From an uncultured Gammaproteobacteria bacterium (GTDB lineage Bacteria; Pseudomonadota; Gammaproteobacteria; Arenicellales; JAANXG01): DNA of 64,000 bases. Below are positions 1 to 11,300 of this stretch, piece after piece; positions within the stretch are counted from its first letter, which is position 1; each line of letters opens with the position of its first letter. The DNA lies in the NCBI GenBank assembly GCA_947258785.1, contig CAMYJT010000004.1:128717-192716 (forward strand), written 5' to 3'. The notes under the pieces were generated by a model that saw only the letters and a list, made by a program, of their open reading frames with translations, did no database searches and was not told the DNA's origin. Made by a program: the position numbers and the translations under genes.

Positions 1-65
1 CTGTCCCTCGTCCGTCCGCTCGATCCCCGCGCCATCACCCGCGGGCCCTCGGTGCACTGGACGGC
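1..65. other. Window edge, no gene seen
   Basis: A short stretch downstream of the SDR gene stop. No coding frame or hairpin is convincing here, and it may belong to whatever lies to the left of the window. Confidence 0.4.
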
Positions 66-815
66 TCAGTGGATGAGCAGGCCGCCGTTGATATCCAGCA
101 CGATCCCGGTGATGTAACTGGACAGGTCGGAGGCCAGGAACAGGCAGGCGTTGGCGACGTCTTGCGGTGTGCCGAGGCGTCCAAGCGGGATTTTGGCGGC
201 CAGCTCGCGCTTGATATCACTGGTCATTCGGCCTTTGGTGAAGTCGTTGTCGATGGGGCCGGGGGCGACGGCGTTGACGCGAATCCCGTGCGGGGCCAGC
301 TCCCGGGCCAGCGCCTTGGCCAGGCCGAAGATGCCGGATTTGGCCGCGGCATAGTGGGAGCTCCCGAACACCCCACCGCCGCTCTGACCGGCGATGGAGG
401 AGACGCAGACGATGTTACCGGAGCCCTGCGCCTGCATGTGCGGCACGACAGCCTGGGACATGAGAAACGTTCCACGCAGATTGGTATCCAACACCTCGTT
501 GTATTCATCCGCACCGATCTCAGTAATCCGGGTGCCGTGAACGATGCCGGCACTGTTGACCAGTACATCGACTGGCCCGAGGTCCGCCACGATGTGACTG
601 ATGGTCCGGCGGCATTGGGCGGCATCGGACACGTCGCTGAGGTAGGCGCGGTGAGGCTCACCTAACGCGGTGCCCGATGCCTGAACCGCTTCCATGTCGA
701 TGTCGATCAGTGCCACACGAGCGCCTTGAGCGGCGAACACCCTTGCCGTGGCCCGGCCGATACTGGAGTCCGAGCCTACACCGGTTACCACGGCCACTTT
801 GTCTTTCAGCAGCAT
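66..815 (-). CDS. SDR family oxidoreductase (FabG-like)
   Basis: A 249-residue classical short-chain dehydrogenase/reductase, expected to be a cytosolic NAD(P)-dependent oxidoreductase. The glycine-rich nucleotide loop is TGVGSDSSIG at residues 11-20. NSAG is at 87-90, the structural Asn is N112, and the catalytic Ser-Tyr-Lys are S140, Y155 and K159 (YAAAK). The C-terminus (LASDLSSYITG...DINGG) is typical of 3-oxoacyl-ACP reductase-like members. The substrate cannot be assigned: family members reduce acyl, sugar or sterol ketones and motif reading does not separate them. It stands alone, divergent from the metallopeptidase at 970. Confidence 0.88.
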   Translation of the reverse strand: MLLKDKVAVVTGVGSDSSIGRATARVFAAQGARVALIDIDMEAVQASGTALGEPHRAYLSDVSDAAQCRRTISHIVADLGPVDVLVNSAGIVHGTRITEIGADEYNEVLDTNLRGTFLMSQAVVPHMQAQGSGNIVCVSSIAGQSGGGVFGSSHYAAAKSGIFGLAKALARELAPHGIRVNAVAPGPIDNDFTKGRMTSDIKRELAAKIPLGRLGTPQDVANACLFLASDLSSYITGIVLDINGGLLIH

Positions 816-969
816 TTGCTTAGAAACCGGTTGATATTGCGTTATTCGGCGCGATTATCCGCCAATCGAGGTCAGTGGGTATACAATGGTGCGGGCATCG
901 ATCCCCGGTGGTCTGGGTCCAGGGTCGACGGCATCGTAAAATTCGGTTTAATCCAGTTTGTGGTGAGCT

Positions 970-2055
970 TTGCGCACATTTCCTTGCACCTGCGGTAACA
1001 CTCTGCATTTTGAAAACACAGTCTGTTTGCAATGCGGGCGAGCCCTCGGGTTTAATCCCGAACGGCTCGTCATCACCGCGCTGGAGCCGGTCGAGGCCGG
1101 CTTGTGGCGTTCGGTGGGGCCCGGCGCAGCCAAGGGCTTGTTCCGCCTGTGCGGCAACTACGAGACGCAGAGCGTTTGCAATTGGATCGTCCCTCAGCCG
1201 GACCCTGGTTCCTTCTGCCGATCCTGCCGTCTCAATCGGATTATCCCAAATCTGCAAGATCCAAAGAACAAGAAGCTGTGGAAACGTGTTGAGCAGGCGA
1301 AACGCCGGCTGATCTACACGTTGCTCGAACTGGGTTTGCCGGTGGAGGCATCCAATCGTCTGGGCTTCGAATTTCTCGCTGATCCGAATCCGAATCCGGA
1401 ATTCGCCGATCTTCTCGGTCCCGATCACCACGTGATGACGGGACACCGGGAGGGCATCATCACCATCAATATCGCGGAGGCGGACCACAGTGCGCGTGAA
1501 GAGATACGGGAAAAAATGAACGAGCAGTACCGCACGCTGCTGGGTCATTTTCGCCACGAGATCGGTCATTACTACTGGTTTCAAGTTGTGGCGGGGACGC
1601 CTTGGCTCGAACCGGTGCGCGCATTATTCGGCGACGAACGGCACGACTACGCCCCCGCCCTTAAGCATTACTATGCAAACGGGCCTACTGCCGATTGGCC
1701 TGAGCGATTTATCAGCGCCTACGCCTCGGCCCATCCGTGGGAGGATTGGGCTGAGAGCTGGGCTCATTACCTGCACATGTTCGATACCCTGGAGACCGCC
1801 CGTGATTATGGTTTCTTCATCGCCGGCCGGCCGATGACCCGACCGGCAGCCGCCCCGGCGCCGGACGCGCAATACGCGTTCGATCCGGCCTGCGCGTTTG
1901 ATGCCCTGCTGGACGACTGGATTCAACTCACCTCGGTGATGAACGCCCTGAATCGCAGCATGGGACTCAGTGACGCCTATCCATTCGCGTTGTCGCAGAC
2001 CGCCGCCGCCAAGCTGCGTATGGTGCATCAGGTTATAGGCGGCAAGACCGTATGA
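970..2055 (+). CDS. Putative zinc-ribbon metallopeptidase (Peptidase_Mx type)
   Basis: A 361-residue protein. The N-terminus is Cys-rich (C6, C8, C19, C22, then C61, C70, C83, C86), consistent with zinc ribbons. The catalytic motif HEIGH is at 196-200, followed by YYW, with a likely third metal ligand in EDWAESWAHYLH (E262 region). This is the pattern of the DUF2248/putative zinc-binding peptidase family. There is no signal peptide, so it is probably cytosolic. The start is TTG, because an in-frame stop lies just upstream. It converges on the Anbu gene (stops 12 bases apart), and such peptidases are known neighbours of Anbu modules. Its substrate is unknown. Confidence 0.8.
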   Translation: MRTFPCTCGNTLHFENTVCLQCGRALGFNPERLVITALEPVEAGLWRSVGPGAAKGLFRLCGNYETQSVCNWIVPQPDPGSFCRSCRLNRIIPNLQDPKNKKLWKRVEQAKRRLIYTLLELGLPVEASNRLGFEFLADPNPNPEFADLLGPDHHVMTGHREGIITINIAEADHSAREEIREKMNEQYRTLLGHFRHEIGHYYWFQVVAGTPWLEPVRALFGDERHDYAPALKHYYANGPTADWPERFISAYASAHPWEDWAESWAHYLHMFDTLETARDYGFFIAGRPMTRPAAAPAPDAQYAFDPACAFDALLDDWIQLTSVMNALNRSMGLSDAYPFALSQTAAAKLRMVHQVIGGKTV

Positions 2056-2066
2056 CCGGCATCATG

Positions 2067-2819
2067 TTAAACCAATGTGTCGCTGCCGTCTTCCCAACTG
2101 AAACGCGGCAACTCCTCAAAGCCGTGTTTCACCGCCTCCACCCACTTGTCGCGCAGTGATATGTAAAAGGGTGAATCCTCAGTCAAGACCAAGTGCCGAT
2201 TCAGTTCGAGTTGGTCCTTATCGTACAAACTGAGTTCGAACGGCGGTCCCACCGAGACATTGCTGCGTGAGGTGGAGTCCAGCGACACCAAGGCGCAGCG
2301 TGCCGCGTCTTCTAGGCTGGTGCCCGGGCTAACCATTCGATCCAGGATCGGCTTGCCGTATTTAGTCTCCCCGATCTGCAGGTACGGCTTGGCCGGCGAT
2401 GCGGTAATGTAGTTCCCTTCTGGGTAAATCAGGTAAATTTCCTGCGGTTGATTACGCAGCTGACCGCCCAGTATAAAGGTCGCTTCGAGACTCGGGCCAC
2501 TCTCGTTGTTCTGGTCCGTGTGCCGTGCCTGCACCTGGCGACTGATCTTGCCGATGTAGCGCGCGGCGTCGAACATATACTCGACTGTATTCAGGCTGGT
2601 CGTCGCCGCAGGGTCGCCTATGTCCCGCCGAACCGAATTGACGACGGCTTGGGTGGTGGCCAGGTTGCCGGCGGTCAACAGCAACAGCACGCGCCGTTGG
2701 GGTACGCAGAACCCGTGCATTTTACTATAGGTGCTGACCTGATCCACCCCGGCATTGGTGCGGAAGTCCGATGCAAAGACGATCCCCGCTTCCAGATTGA
2801 TCGCCAGGCAGTAGGTCAC
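2067..2819 (-). CDS. anbu: Anbu, proteasome-like N-terminal-nucleophile hydrolase
   Basis: The GTG start at 2819 gives a 250-residue protein whose second residue is Thr (MTYCLAINLEAG). That Thr would be exposed as the N-terminal nucleophile after Met removal. Counting from it, D17 (FASDFRTNAG) and K32 (TYSK) match the proteasome catalytic triad spacing, and SRSNVSVGPPFEL near the C-terminus is also typical of Anbu. A GAGGA box lies 7 bases upstream of the GTG. Longer in-frame starts exist but would bury the Thr. It is divergent from the ATP-grasp/alpha-E pair at 2971, a context known for Anbu. Peptidase activity of Anbu is poorly established in general, so its role here is inferred. Confidence 0.88.
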   Translation of the reverse strand: MTYCLAINLEAGIVFASDFRTNAGVDQVSTYSKMHGFCVPQRRVLLLLTAGNLATTQAVVNSVRRDIGDPAATTSLNTVEYMFDAARYIGKISRQVQARHTDQNNESGPSLEATFILGGQLRNQPQEIYLIYPEGNYITASPAKPYLQIGETKYGKPILDRMVSPGTSLEDAARCALVSLDSTSRSNVSVGPPFELSLYDKDQLELNRHLVLTEDSPFYISLRDKWVEAVKHGFEELPRFSWEDGSDTLV

Positions 2820-2970
2820 GAGGCCGTCCTCAAGGCGCCGGATTGCGGAGACCGGTGTCCCGGGGTGGCGTGCACCAAGATCGCGCGCGGGCACGTTTCC
2901 GGGGCAGCGCCGGCCGGGCGAGTGCGGTGCTGATTGATTTTAAATTGGAATCGGTTGACCATAACCGCTT

Positions 2971-4428
2971 ATGCCTATTCGATGGAAAAACTACAAAGTC
3001 GCGGGATTCTACGACGAGCTAATCCAGCACGCCAACCGTCCCCGTGGCTGGGCGAGGCCGTTGTGCCGATTTTTCAGTTCACTCAAGGACGAAGATCTGC
3101 GGGAACGTCAAACGGCTTCCGAGCTGGCGATCCGCTCCATGGGCATCACGTTCACCGTGTACTCGGATGACGAGAGCGGCTCTATAGACCGGGCGTGGCC
3201 CTTCGACATCATTCCCCGCCCAATACGTAAAGATGAGTGGGATGGAATCGAACGCGGGCTCGAGCAGCGGGTGCGGGCCTTGAACCTGTTTATCGATGAC
3301 CTTTACCACGGGCAGAAGATCGTCAAAGACAAGGTGGTGCCGGCTGAATTGCTCGTTGACTCGAAGAATTTTCGTCCCCAGTGTGTCGGCGTCAATCCAC
3401 CGCAAAAGGTTTGGGCGCACGTCTGTGGATCGGACCTGATACGCGGCAAGGACGGCACGATCTACGTTCTCGAAGACAATCTCCGGGTGCCGTCCGGTGT
3501 CTCCTACATGCTGGAGAATCGGTTGGTCATGAAGCGGGTCTTCCCCGAGCTGTTCGACCACTACAGCATCGAACCGGTTGATGACTACCCAACCAGGCTG
3601 TACGAGTGCCTGGCGTCTCTGTCGCCGCGTCGGCGCGAATCCCCGGAGATTGCGGTGTTGACTCCGGGCATCTGCAACTCGGCATACTTCGAGCACGCCT
3701 ATCTCGCCCAACGCATGGGGGCCGAACTCGTGGAAGGGCCCGACCTGAACGTTGGCAAAGACAACTGCGTGTACATGCGGACGATTGGCGGCCTCGAACG
3801 CGTCGACGTGATTTACCGGCGCGTCGATGATCTGTTTCTCGATCCTGAGGTCTTCCAGCCGGATTCAATGCTCGGTGTGCCCGGTCTAATGCGCGCCTGG
3901 CAGAACGGCAAGGTTGCGCTGGCTAACGCACCAGGCGCCGGTGTGGCGGACGACAAAGTCATCTATGCGTTTGTTCCCAAAGTGATCAAGTATTACCTGG
4001 ATGAGGATCCGTTGATTCCGAACGTTCTCACGTACTTGTGCATAAACAAGCAGGAACGCAACCACGTGTTGGCCAATCTGGATAAGATGGTGGTGAAGGC
4101 CGCGAATGAGAGCGGCGGCTACGGGATGCTCGTCGGGCCGCAGTCGACCGCCAAGGAACGTGCTGCGTTCAAACGCCTGATCTGCAAAGATCCACGTAAC
4201 TACATTGCCCAGCCACTGATAACCTTGTCCACCACTCCGACGCTGGTCGACGACCATGCGGAACCACGCCACCTCGATCTTCGCCCGTTCATCCTTTCCG
4301 GTCAGGAAACCTATGTCACCACCGGAGGGTTGACCCGGGTCGCTTTGAGAAAGGGTTCCACCGTCGTAAATTCGTCTCAGGGTGGCGGCAGTAAAGACAC
4401 CTGGATCATCGACACAGGCGGTTCGTAA
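2971..4428 (+). CDS. Circularly permuted type 2 ATP-grasp protein
   Basis: A 485-residue protein matching the circularly permuted ATP-grasp family (older names DUF404/DUF407) along its whole length. Hallmarks are FPFDIIPRPI near residues 75-85, LNLFIDDLYH near 110, FRPQCVGVNPP, and YVLEDNLRVPSGVSYMLENR, which carries acidic and Arg residues of the active site. The family is predicted to be an amide or peptide ligase, possibly tagging proteins or making peptides. The stop is followed at once by the alpha-E start (TAA then ATG), so the two are co-transcribed and translationally coupled. The true substrate is unknown. Confidence 0.88.
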   Translation: MPIRWKNYKVAGFYDELIQHANRPRGWARPLCRFFSSLKDEDLRERQTASELAIRSMGITFTVYSDDESGSIDRAWPFDIIPRPIRKDEWDGIERGLEQRVRALNLFIDDLYHGQKIVKDKVVPAELLVDSKNFRPQCVGVNPPQKVWAHVCGSDLIRGKDGTIYVLEDNLRVPSGVSYMLENRLVMKRVFPELFDHYSIEPVDDYPTRLYECLASLSPRRRESPEIAVLTPGICNSAYFEHAYLAQRMGAELVEGPDLNVGKDNCVYMRTIGGLERVDVIYRRVDDLFLDPEVFQPDSMLGVPGLMRAWQNGKVALANAPGAGVADDKVIYAFVPKVIKYYLDEDPLIPNVLTYLCINKQERNHVLANLDKMVVKAANESGGYGMLVGPQSTAKERAAFKRLICKDPRNYIAQPLITLSTTPTLVDDHAEPRHLDLRPFILSGQETYVTTGGLTRVALRKGSTVVNSSQGGGSKDTWIIDTGGS

Positions 4429-5355
4429 ATGCTGTCTCGCGTTGCCGAACGCATCTATTGGATGGCGCGCTATCTGGAACGCGCCGAAAACACCGCACGC
4501 CTAATCAACGTCAACGCACACTTGCTGCTGGATCTGCCGAAAAAACTACCTCTGGGTTGGCGGCCACTGATTGATATATCCGGCTACGGAAAATTGTTTG
4601 ACGATCTTTATCCCGAGCCCAGCGAGCGCAACGTCACCCGTTTTCTCGTTGCCGACAACCGCAACCCCAGTTCCCTGCTGTTGTCCTTGAACAATGCACG
4701 TGATAACGCCAGGGCGATACGCGACATCATCCCCAGAGAAGGGTGGGAGGTTATTAACGCGTTGTACCTCGACACCAAGGCGTCCCTACCGATGGGACTT
4801 GCTCAGAAGCGCCGGTTCGAGTTTCTGCACGCGATCATAGGTAGAGTGGAACAGATGACCGGGTTGTTAGCGGGCACGATGCTGCGAAACGCCGGTTACA
4901 ATTTTCTGCGCATGGGCCGTAATCTGGAACGTGCCGATATGACTACCCGTATCGTCGATGTGCGTTCGGAAAGTTTGCTGCCGCAGGAGCCCGAGGAACT
5001 GCTTCCGTTCGAAAACATCCAGTGGATGAGCGTGTTGCAATCGTTGTCGGGTTATCAGAGCTACAGTCAAAAGATTCAAGGCCCGGTTAGACGCCGGAAC
5101 GTCGTTCGATTTCTGCTTCAGGACCCCGAATTTCCTCGTACGTTCCTGTATTGTGTTGGCCAGGTGAAGCAGTGTCTTAGAGATCTACCCCACAAGCGGG
5201 ACGCCGTTAAGCTCATCGATCGGACACTGCGCTCGATTCGGCGGGCCAGACTGGAAGAGATGGACAAGGACGGCCTGCACAAGTACATAGATAAGTTGCA
5301 GTTGCGTCTCGCGCGCCTCGACGGCGTGATCACAGGAACTTATTTCGCGCTGTAA
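4429..5355 (+). CDS. Alpha-E domain protein (DUF403)
   Basis: A 308-residue, mostly helical protein that begins MLSRVAERIYWMARYLERAE, the signature of the alpha-E family. A second family motif, LRNAGYNFLRMGRNLERADM, lies near residue 155. The family occurs almost always next to the circularly permuted ATP-grasp enzyme and is thought to work with it, but its biochemical role is not known. Here it begins directly after the ATP-grasp stop codon. The transglutaminase gene that often follows is absent: the next gene is a convergent FHA protein 45 bases away. Confidence 0.88.
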   Translation: MLSRVAERIYWMARYLERAENTARLINVNAHLLLDLPKKLPLGWRPLIDISGYGKLFDDLYPEPSERNVTRFLVADNRNPSSLLLSLNNARDNARAIRDIIPREGWEVINALYLDTKASLPMGLAQKRRFEFLHAIIGRVEQMTGLLAGTMLRNAGYNFLRMGRNLERADMTTRIVDVRSESLLPQEPEELLPFENIQWMSVLQSLSGYQSYSQKIQGPVRRRNVVRFLLQDPEFPRTFLYCVGQVKQCLRDLPHKRDAVKLIDRTLRSIRRARLEEMDKDGLHKYIDKLQLRLARLDGVITGTYFAL

Positions 5356-5400
5356 ACAGCAATTGGTACCGACGGAACTCGGATCAACCAAGGCTTCCGG

Positions 5401-5871
5401 TCAGCGGTCGGTGTGGACCGGCGGGTACTCGGGATGGGGCTGTGGGCAGAAAAACTTGAACACATACGGCGACTCCGATGTCCCGATAACGACAACGTTG
5501 CCGTCCAGCAATGTACAGCGGCTACCCTGGGCGGACCCGCCGACCATCTGGTTGCCGACGATGGTGCCGCAGGTGCTGCCGCGGTCGAACAGTTGGTACC
5601 CGCCATCGTCCGTCTGTTCGATTTGAAAGTGTTGACGGGAGACGTACAGCACCGGACCGGGATCACAAAGATACAGATCATTGGTCGGCGGACATGAAAG
5701 CTCGCGGCGCTCGAGAATGCGCAATCGTCCGTGCACCACGCCGAGACGTGATTCGCGGCCGATTCGATACGGAAAACGATTCACCGATATTCGATCGGTT
5801 CGGATCATGCTCCGCGCTTCCGGAGTAAGTGGTTCGAGGAACGGAGAGTGTGCATGCATCATGGCTGCCAA
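5401..5871 (-). CDS. FHA domain protein
   Basis: A 156-residue protein with one forkhead-associated phosphothreonine-binding domain. Residues seen are the GRES turn (38-41), SRQH (78-81), and the loop GSTCGTIVGNQ (98-108). The loop has Cys where many FHA domains carry Asn, with a further Asn at 107. The first 30 residues look unstructured and the true start could be one of several nearby Met codons. There is no membrane segment. It is probably a cytosolic phosphopeptide reader, but no Ser/Thr kinase gene is present in the window. It converges on the alpha-E gene, so membership of that module is not shown. Confidence 0.8.
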   Translation of the reverse strand: MAAMMHAHSPFLEPLTPEARSMIRTDRISVNRFPYRIGRESRLGVVHGRLRILERRELSCPPTNDLYLCDPGPVLYVSRQHFQIEQTDDGGYQLFDRGSTCGTIVGNQMVGGSAQGSRCTLLDGNVVVIGTSESPYVFKFFCPQPHPEYPPVHTDR

Positions 5872-6994
<1,123 letters not shown>

Positions 6995-7001
6995 CGCACC
7001 G

Positions 7002-7030
7002 TTGAATCGGGACCGGTTCTTCCTTACAAT
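7002..7030 (+). promoter_or_regulatory. Predicted sigma-70 promoter of carAB
   Basis: TTGAAT at 7002-7007 and TACAAT at 7025-7030 are separated by exactly 17 bases. It lies 7 bases after the dapB stop. A transcript would start near 7037, upstream of the hairpin terminator at 7069-7103, so it must pass that terminator to reach carA. Confidence 0.6.
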
Positions 7031-7040
7031 TCGCCGTCCG

Positions 7041-7070
7041 ATGGCGACGCTGATTCAGACCGTCTCCTAA
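7041..7070 (+). CDS. Possible 9-residue leader peptide of carAB
   Basis: A short frame, ATG to TAA, encoding MATLIQTVS. Its stop codon overlaps the first bases of the terminator stem. The ATG would lie only a few bases from the predicted transcription start, so it would be leaderless or nearly so, and no Shine-Dalgarno site is visible. This is speculative. The position is what an attenuation leader would need, but chance is possible for so short a frame. Confidence 0.25.
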   Translation: MATLIQTVS

Positions 7071-7103
7071 AGGGAGAAACCTAAGGGGTTTCTCCCTTTT
7101 TTT
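7069..7103 (+). terminator. Rho-independent terminator / possible carAB attenuator
   Basis: A perfect 13-bp stem (AAAGGGAGAAACC at 7069-7081 pairing with 7087-7099) with a 5-base loop, followed by a T run at 7097-7103. It could simply end dapB. However, it lies downstream of the best promoter for carA, so it can also act as an attenuator. Confidence 0.85.
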
Positions 7104-7168
7104 CGGCTCGATCGGCGCAGCGCGTAGTTGGGTGTACGCCGTGGTCGGGCAACAACCTTGAGGAAATT

Positions 7169-8347
7169 GTGGCCAACACTGCCTTATTAGCGCTCGAAGA
7201 CGGTACCCTGTTCGAAGGGCGGTCGATTGGTGTTTCCGGGCAATCCGTCGGCGAGGTGGTGTTCAATACCGCAATCACCGGCTACCAGGAAATTATCACG
7301 GACCCGTCCTACGCCCGGCAGATCATCACCTTTACCTATCCCCACATCGGCAACACCGGTGTCAATCCGGAGGACGTCGAGTCGACGGCCATCTACGCCG
7401 CCGGTGTGGTTATCCATAACCTGCCGCGAAGGGTGAGCAGTTGGCGGTCGACTCAATCGTTGGGCGAGTATCTGCGCGAGCGGAATGTCGTCGCCATTGC
7501 GGACATCGACACCCGCAAGTTGACGCGGCTGCTTCGCGAGCACGGCGCGCAGAACGCTTGTCTGGTGGCCGGCTCGCAGCCGGATGCCGCCGAGGCGCTG
7601 TCTGCCGCCCGGGCTTTCCCGGGTTTGCAAGGGATGGACCTCGCTTCTGTGGTCACTACGAGCGAACCGTATGTCTGGAGTCAGGGTGGTTGGGATCGCT
7701 CGGCGTTAGCGTACCGTGCGCCGGTCCCCGCCGATTTTAGGGTTGTAGCTTACGATTTTGGCGTGAAACACAATATCCTGAGACTGTTGGCGGACCGGGG
7801 CTGCAACGTGCGGGTGGTTCCGGCGACGGCCGCGGCCCGAGACGTGCTGGCCGAACGGCCCGATGGCGTATTCCTCTCCAATGGGCCCGGCGACCCGGAA
7901 CCCTGCGGCTACGCCGTCGACGCCATCCAGCAGATATTGGCCGCGAACCTTCCGGTGTTTGGGATTTGTCTGGGGCATCAGCTCTTGGCACTAGCGTGCG
8001 GCGCGAAGACGGTAAAGATGAAATTCGGTCATCATGGGGCCAACCACCCGGTGCAGGACTTGAGCAGCGGACAGGTGTTCATCACCAGTCAGAATCACGG
8101 ATTTGCCGTAGACGAGCGCAGTTTGAACGATCGTCTCCGGGTCACTCATAAGTCATTATTCGACGGGTCGATTCAGGGTCTGGCTTGCGTGGACCGGCCG
8201 GCGTTTTCCTTTCAGGGGCATCCGGAAGCGAGTCCCGGGCCTCAGGACGTCTCCTACCTGTTCGATCGCTTCGTGGCGTTAATGATAGAGCACAGGCGGT
8301 TGCCGTCGGGCGCCGATGCGGTCGGCGCCGTGGGCGGTCATGCCTAA
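7169..8347 (+). CDS. carA: Carbamoyl-phosphate synthase small chain
   Basis: A 392-residue glutaminase subunit. It hydrolyses glutamine and passes ammonia to CarB for carbamoyl phosphate, which feeds arginine and pyrimidine synthesis. The N-terminal CarA domain ([14 protein letters not shown]) is followed by the class I amidotransferase domain with nucleophile C267 (GICLGHQ) and catalytic H351 and E353 (GHPEASPGP). The start is GTG with AGGAAA just upstream. It overlaps carB by 8 bases, so the two are translationally coupled. Confidence 0.97.
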   Translation: MANTALLALEDGTLFEGRSIGVSGQSVGEVVFNTAITGYQEIITDPSYARQIITFTYPHIGNTGVNPEDVESTAIYAAGVVIHNLPRRVSSWRSTQSLGEYLRERNVVAIADIDTRKLTRLLREHGAQNACLVAGSQPDAAEALSAARAFPGLQGMDLASVVTTSEPYVWSQGGWDRSALAYRAPVPADFRVVAYDFGVKHNILRLLADRGCNVRVVPATAAARDVLAERPDGVFLSNGPGDPEPCGYAVDAIQQILAANLPVFGICLGHQLLALACGAKTVKMKFGHHGANHPVQDLSSGQVFITSQNHGFAVDERSLNDRLRVTHKSLFDGSIQGLACVDRPAFSFQGHPEASPGPQDVSYLFDRFVALMIEHRRLPSGADAVGAVGGHA

Positions 8348-11300
8348 GCGCACCGATCTCCGCAGCGTGCTCATCATCGGCGCCGGTCCCATCGTGATCG
8401 GCCAGGCCTGCGAGTTTGACTATTCCGGCGTGCAGGCCTGCAAAGCGCTGAAGGAGGAAGGTTATCGGATCGTCCTGGTCAACTCGAATCCGGCCACGAT
8501 CATGACCGATCCTGACTTTGCGGACGCGACATACGTCGAGCCCATACACTGGCGCACGCTGCAGACGATCATCGAGCGTGAACGCCCTGACGCGCTGCTG
8601 CCGACGATGGGCGGACAGACTGGACTGAACTGTGCCTTGGATCTGGCCCGGAACAACGTGCTGGCAGACTGCGGTGTGCAGCTTATCGGCGCGACCCGAG
8701 ACGCAATTGACAAGGCCGAAGACCGTGAATTATTCAAGAAGGCTATGAGCCGGATTGGCCTGGAGACCGTCCCGGGGGCGTTGGCCCACAGCATGGAAGA
8801 GGCGTTCCAGGTCCAGGCGATGGTCGGTTACCCCGTCATCATACGTCCGTCGTTTACCCTCGGTGGCAGTGGTGGTGGTATTGCATACAACAAGGAGGAG
8901 TTCGTCGAGATCTGCCAGCGGGGTTTGGAGGCGTCACCGACTAAGGAATTGCTGATCGAGGAATGCATTGTTGGATGGAAGGAATTCGAGATGGAAGTGG
9001 TGCGCGACCGCAGCGACAATTGCATCATCGTGTGTTCCATTGAAAACGTCGACCCGATGGGCCTGCACACCGGAGATTCGATTACGGTGGCACCGGCACA
9101 GACCCTTACCGATAAAGAGTTTCAGCACATGCGTGACGCCAGTATTGCGGTGTTGCGTGAAATCGGTGTCGACACCGGTGGGTCGAACGTTCAATTTGCG
9201 ATCAATCCGGAAAACGGCCGCATGGTCATCGTCGAGATGAACCCCCGCGTTTCCCGCTCCTCGGCCCTGGCATCGAAGGCCACGGGCTTCCCAATCGCCA
9301 AGGTCGCGGCAAAGCTCGCGATCGGATACACACTGGACGAGCTGCGTAACGAGATTACCGGCGGCGCAACGCCCGCGTCTTTCGAACCAACCATCGACTA
9401 CGTGGTGACCAAAATACCGCGGTTCGATTTTGAGAAATTTCCACAGGCCGATGGCGTATTGACGACGCAGATGAAATCGGTCGGCGAAGTCATGGCCATC
9501 GGCCGCACGTTTCAGGAGTCTTTGCAGAAGGCGATGCGTGGACTGGAGATCGGCAGCTACGGTTTTGAACCGAGAATCGACTTCGAGCAGGATGACGACG
9601 CCGGCGAGGAGTCGCTCACCCAGGCGCTGCAGGTGCCCGGGGCCGGCCGTTTGTGGCATATTGCCGATGCGATCCGCGCCGGTGTATCAGTAGAGCGGGT
9701 GTATGAACTGAGTGGCATTGATCCGTGGTTTCTGGCCGAGATCGAGGAATTGATCCATATCGAGCGGGATATTCATCCGGAGGTTGGGATTGACCGCAGT
9801 CGATTGTTGACGTGGAAGCGCAAAGGGTTTTCCGATCGGCGCCTGGCCCAGCTGCTAGGCATCAATGAGCAGGCGATGCGAGCACTGCGTCACGCTCAAG
9901 GGATACGTCCCGTCTACAAGCGTGTGGATTCCTGCGCCGCGGAATTTGCAGCCGCCACCGCTTACCTGTATTCCACATATCAGGATGAATGTGAGTCTGA
10001 CCCGGAAGACCGGGACAAGATTATCGTCCTCGGTGGCGGGCCCAATCGGATCGGTCAGGGTATCGAGTTTGACTACTGTTGTGTCCACGCGTCGATGGCC
10101 CTGCGGGAGGACGGCTACCAGACCATTATGGTCAACTGCAACCCGGAGACGGTTTCAACCGATTACGACACCTCGGACCGCTTGTATTTTGAACCGCTGA
10201 CCTTGGAAGACGTGCTGGAAATTATCCAGGTCGAAAAGCCTACTGGCGTAATCGTTCAATTCGGCGGGCAGACGCCACTCAAGCTTGCCAAGGATCTGGC
10301 CGCCGCCGGCGCTCCGATCATCGGAACCTCGCCGGACGCCATACACGAAGCGGAGGATCGGGAGCACTTCCAGCACCTGGTGGACAAATTGGAATTGTTG
10401 CAGCCGCCGAATCGGACGGCGAGCAGCCCCGAGGAGGCACTGCGGTTGGCGGAAGAGATCGATTATCCGCTGGTCGTGCGGCCGTCATACGTATTGGGTG
10501 GCCGGGCCATGGAAATCGTGCGGAGTCGCGATGACCTGGACCGGTACATGCGCTCCGCAATCCAGGTCTCCAACCAGTCGCCCGTGCTGTTGGATCGATT
10601 CCTGGCGGACGCCATTGAGGTTGATGTGGACACGATCAGCGATGGTAGCACGGTGTTGATTGGCGGGATCATGGAGCACATCGAGGAGGCGGGTGTGCAC
10701 TCCGGGGACTCGGCCTGTTCGTTGCCGCCGTTCAGTCTCTCGAAAACCACACAGGCGGTGTTACGGGACCAGACCCGGCGCATGGCCCTCGCTCTTCATG
10801 TCGTGGGGTTGATGAACGTACAGTTCGCGGTGAAGGACGATCAGATTTACGTGCTCGAGGTGAATCCGCGGGCCTCGCGGACGGTGCCGTTCGTGTCCAA
10901 AGCGACATCGCGCCCACTGGCTAAGATCGCGGCCCGCTGCATGGTCGGCGCGTCGCTCGTCGAGCAGGGGGTGACGGAGGAACTCGTGCCTCACTATTAT
11001 GCGGTCAAGGAAGCCGTGTTCCCGTTCATCAAATTTCCTGGAGTCGACACCGTGCTCGGCCCGGAAATGAAGAGCACCGGCGAGGTGATGGGGATCGGGG
11101 CTAGTTTCGGAGAAGCATTCTACAAGTCACAGCGTGCGGCGGGAGCGGAGATTCCGCGGCGAGGACGAGCGCTAGTTTCAGTAAAACGGGGTGATCAACA
11201 GGCTGCTGTGGAGATTGCCCGCTATCTGTCCGAACATGATTTCGAGTTGGTGGCCACCAGCGGTACTGCGCGGGTCCTGCACGCGTCAGGCATAGCGGCG

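Noticed and set aside
5401..5871. FHA gene as a part of the Anbu module
   Set aside because: It is convergent with the alpha-E gene and FHA proteins are not an established partner of the module, so the link would be by distance only.
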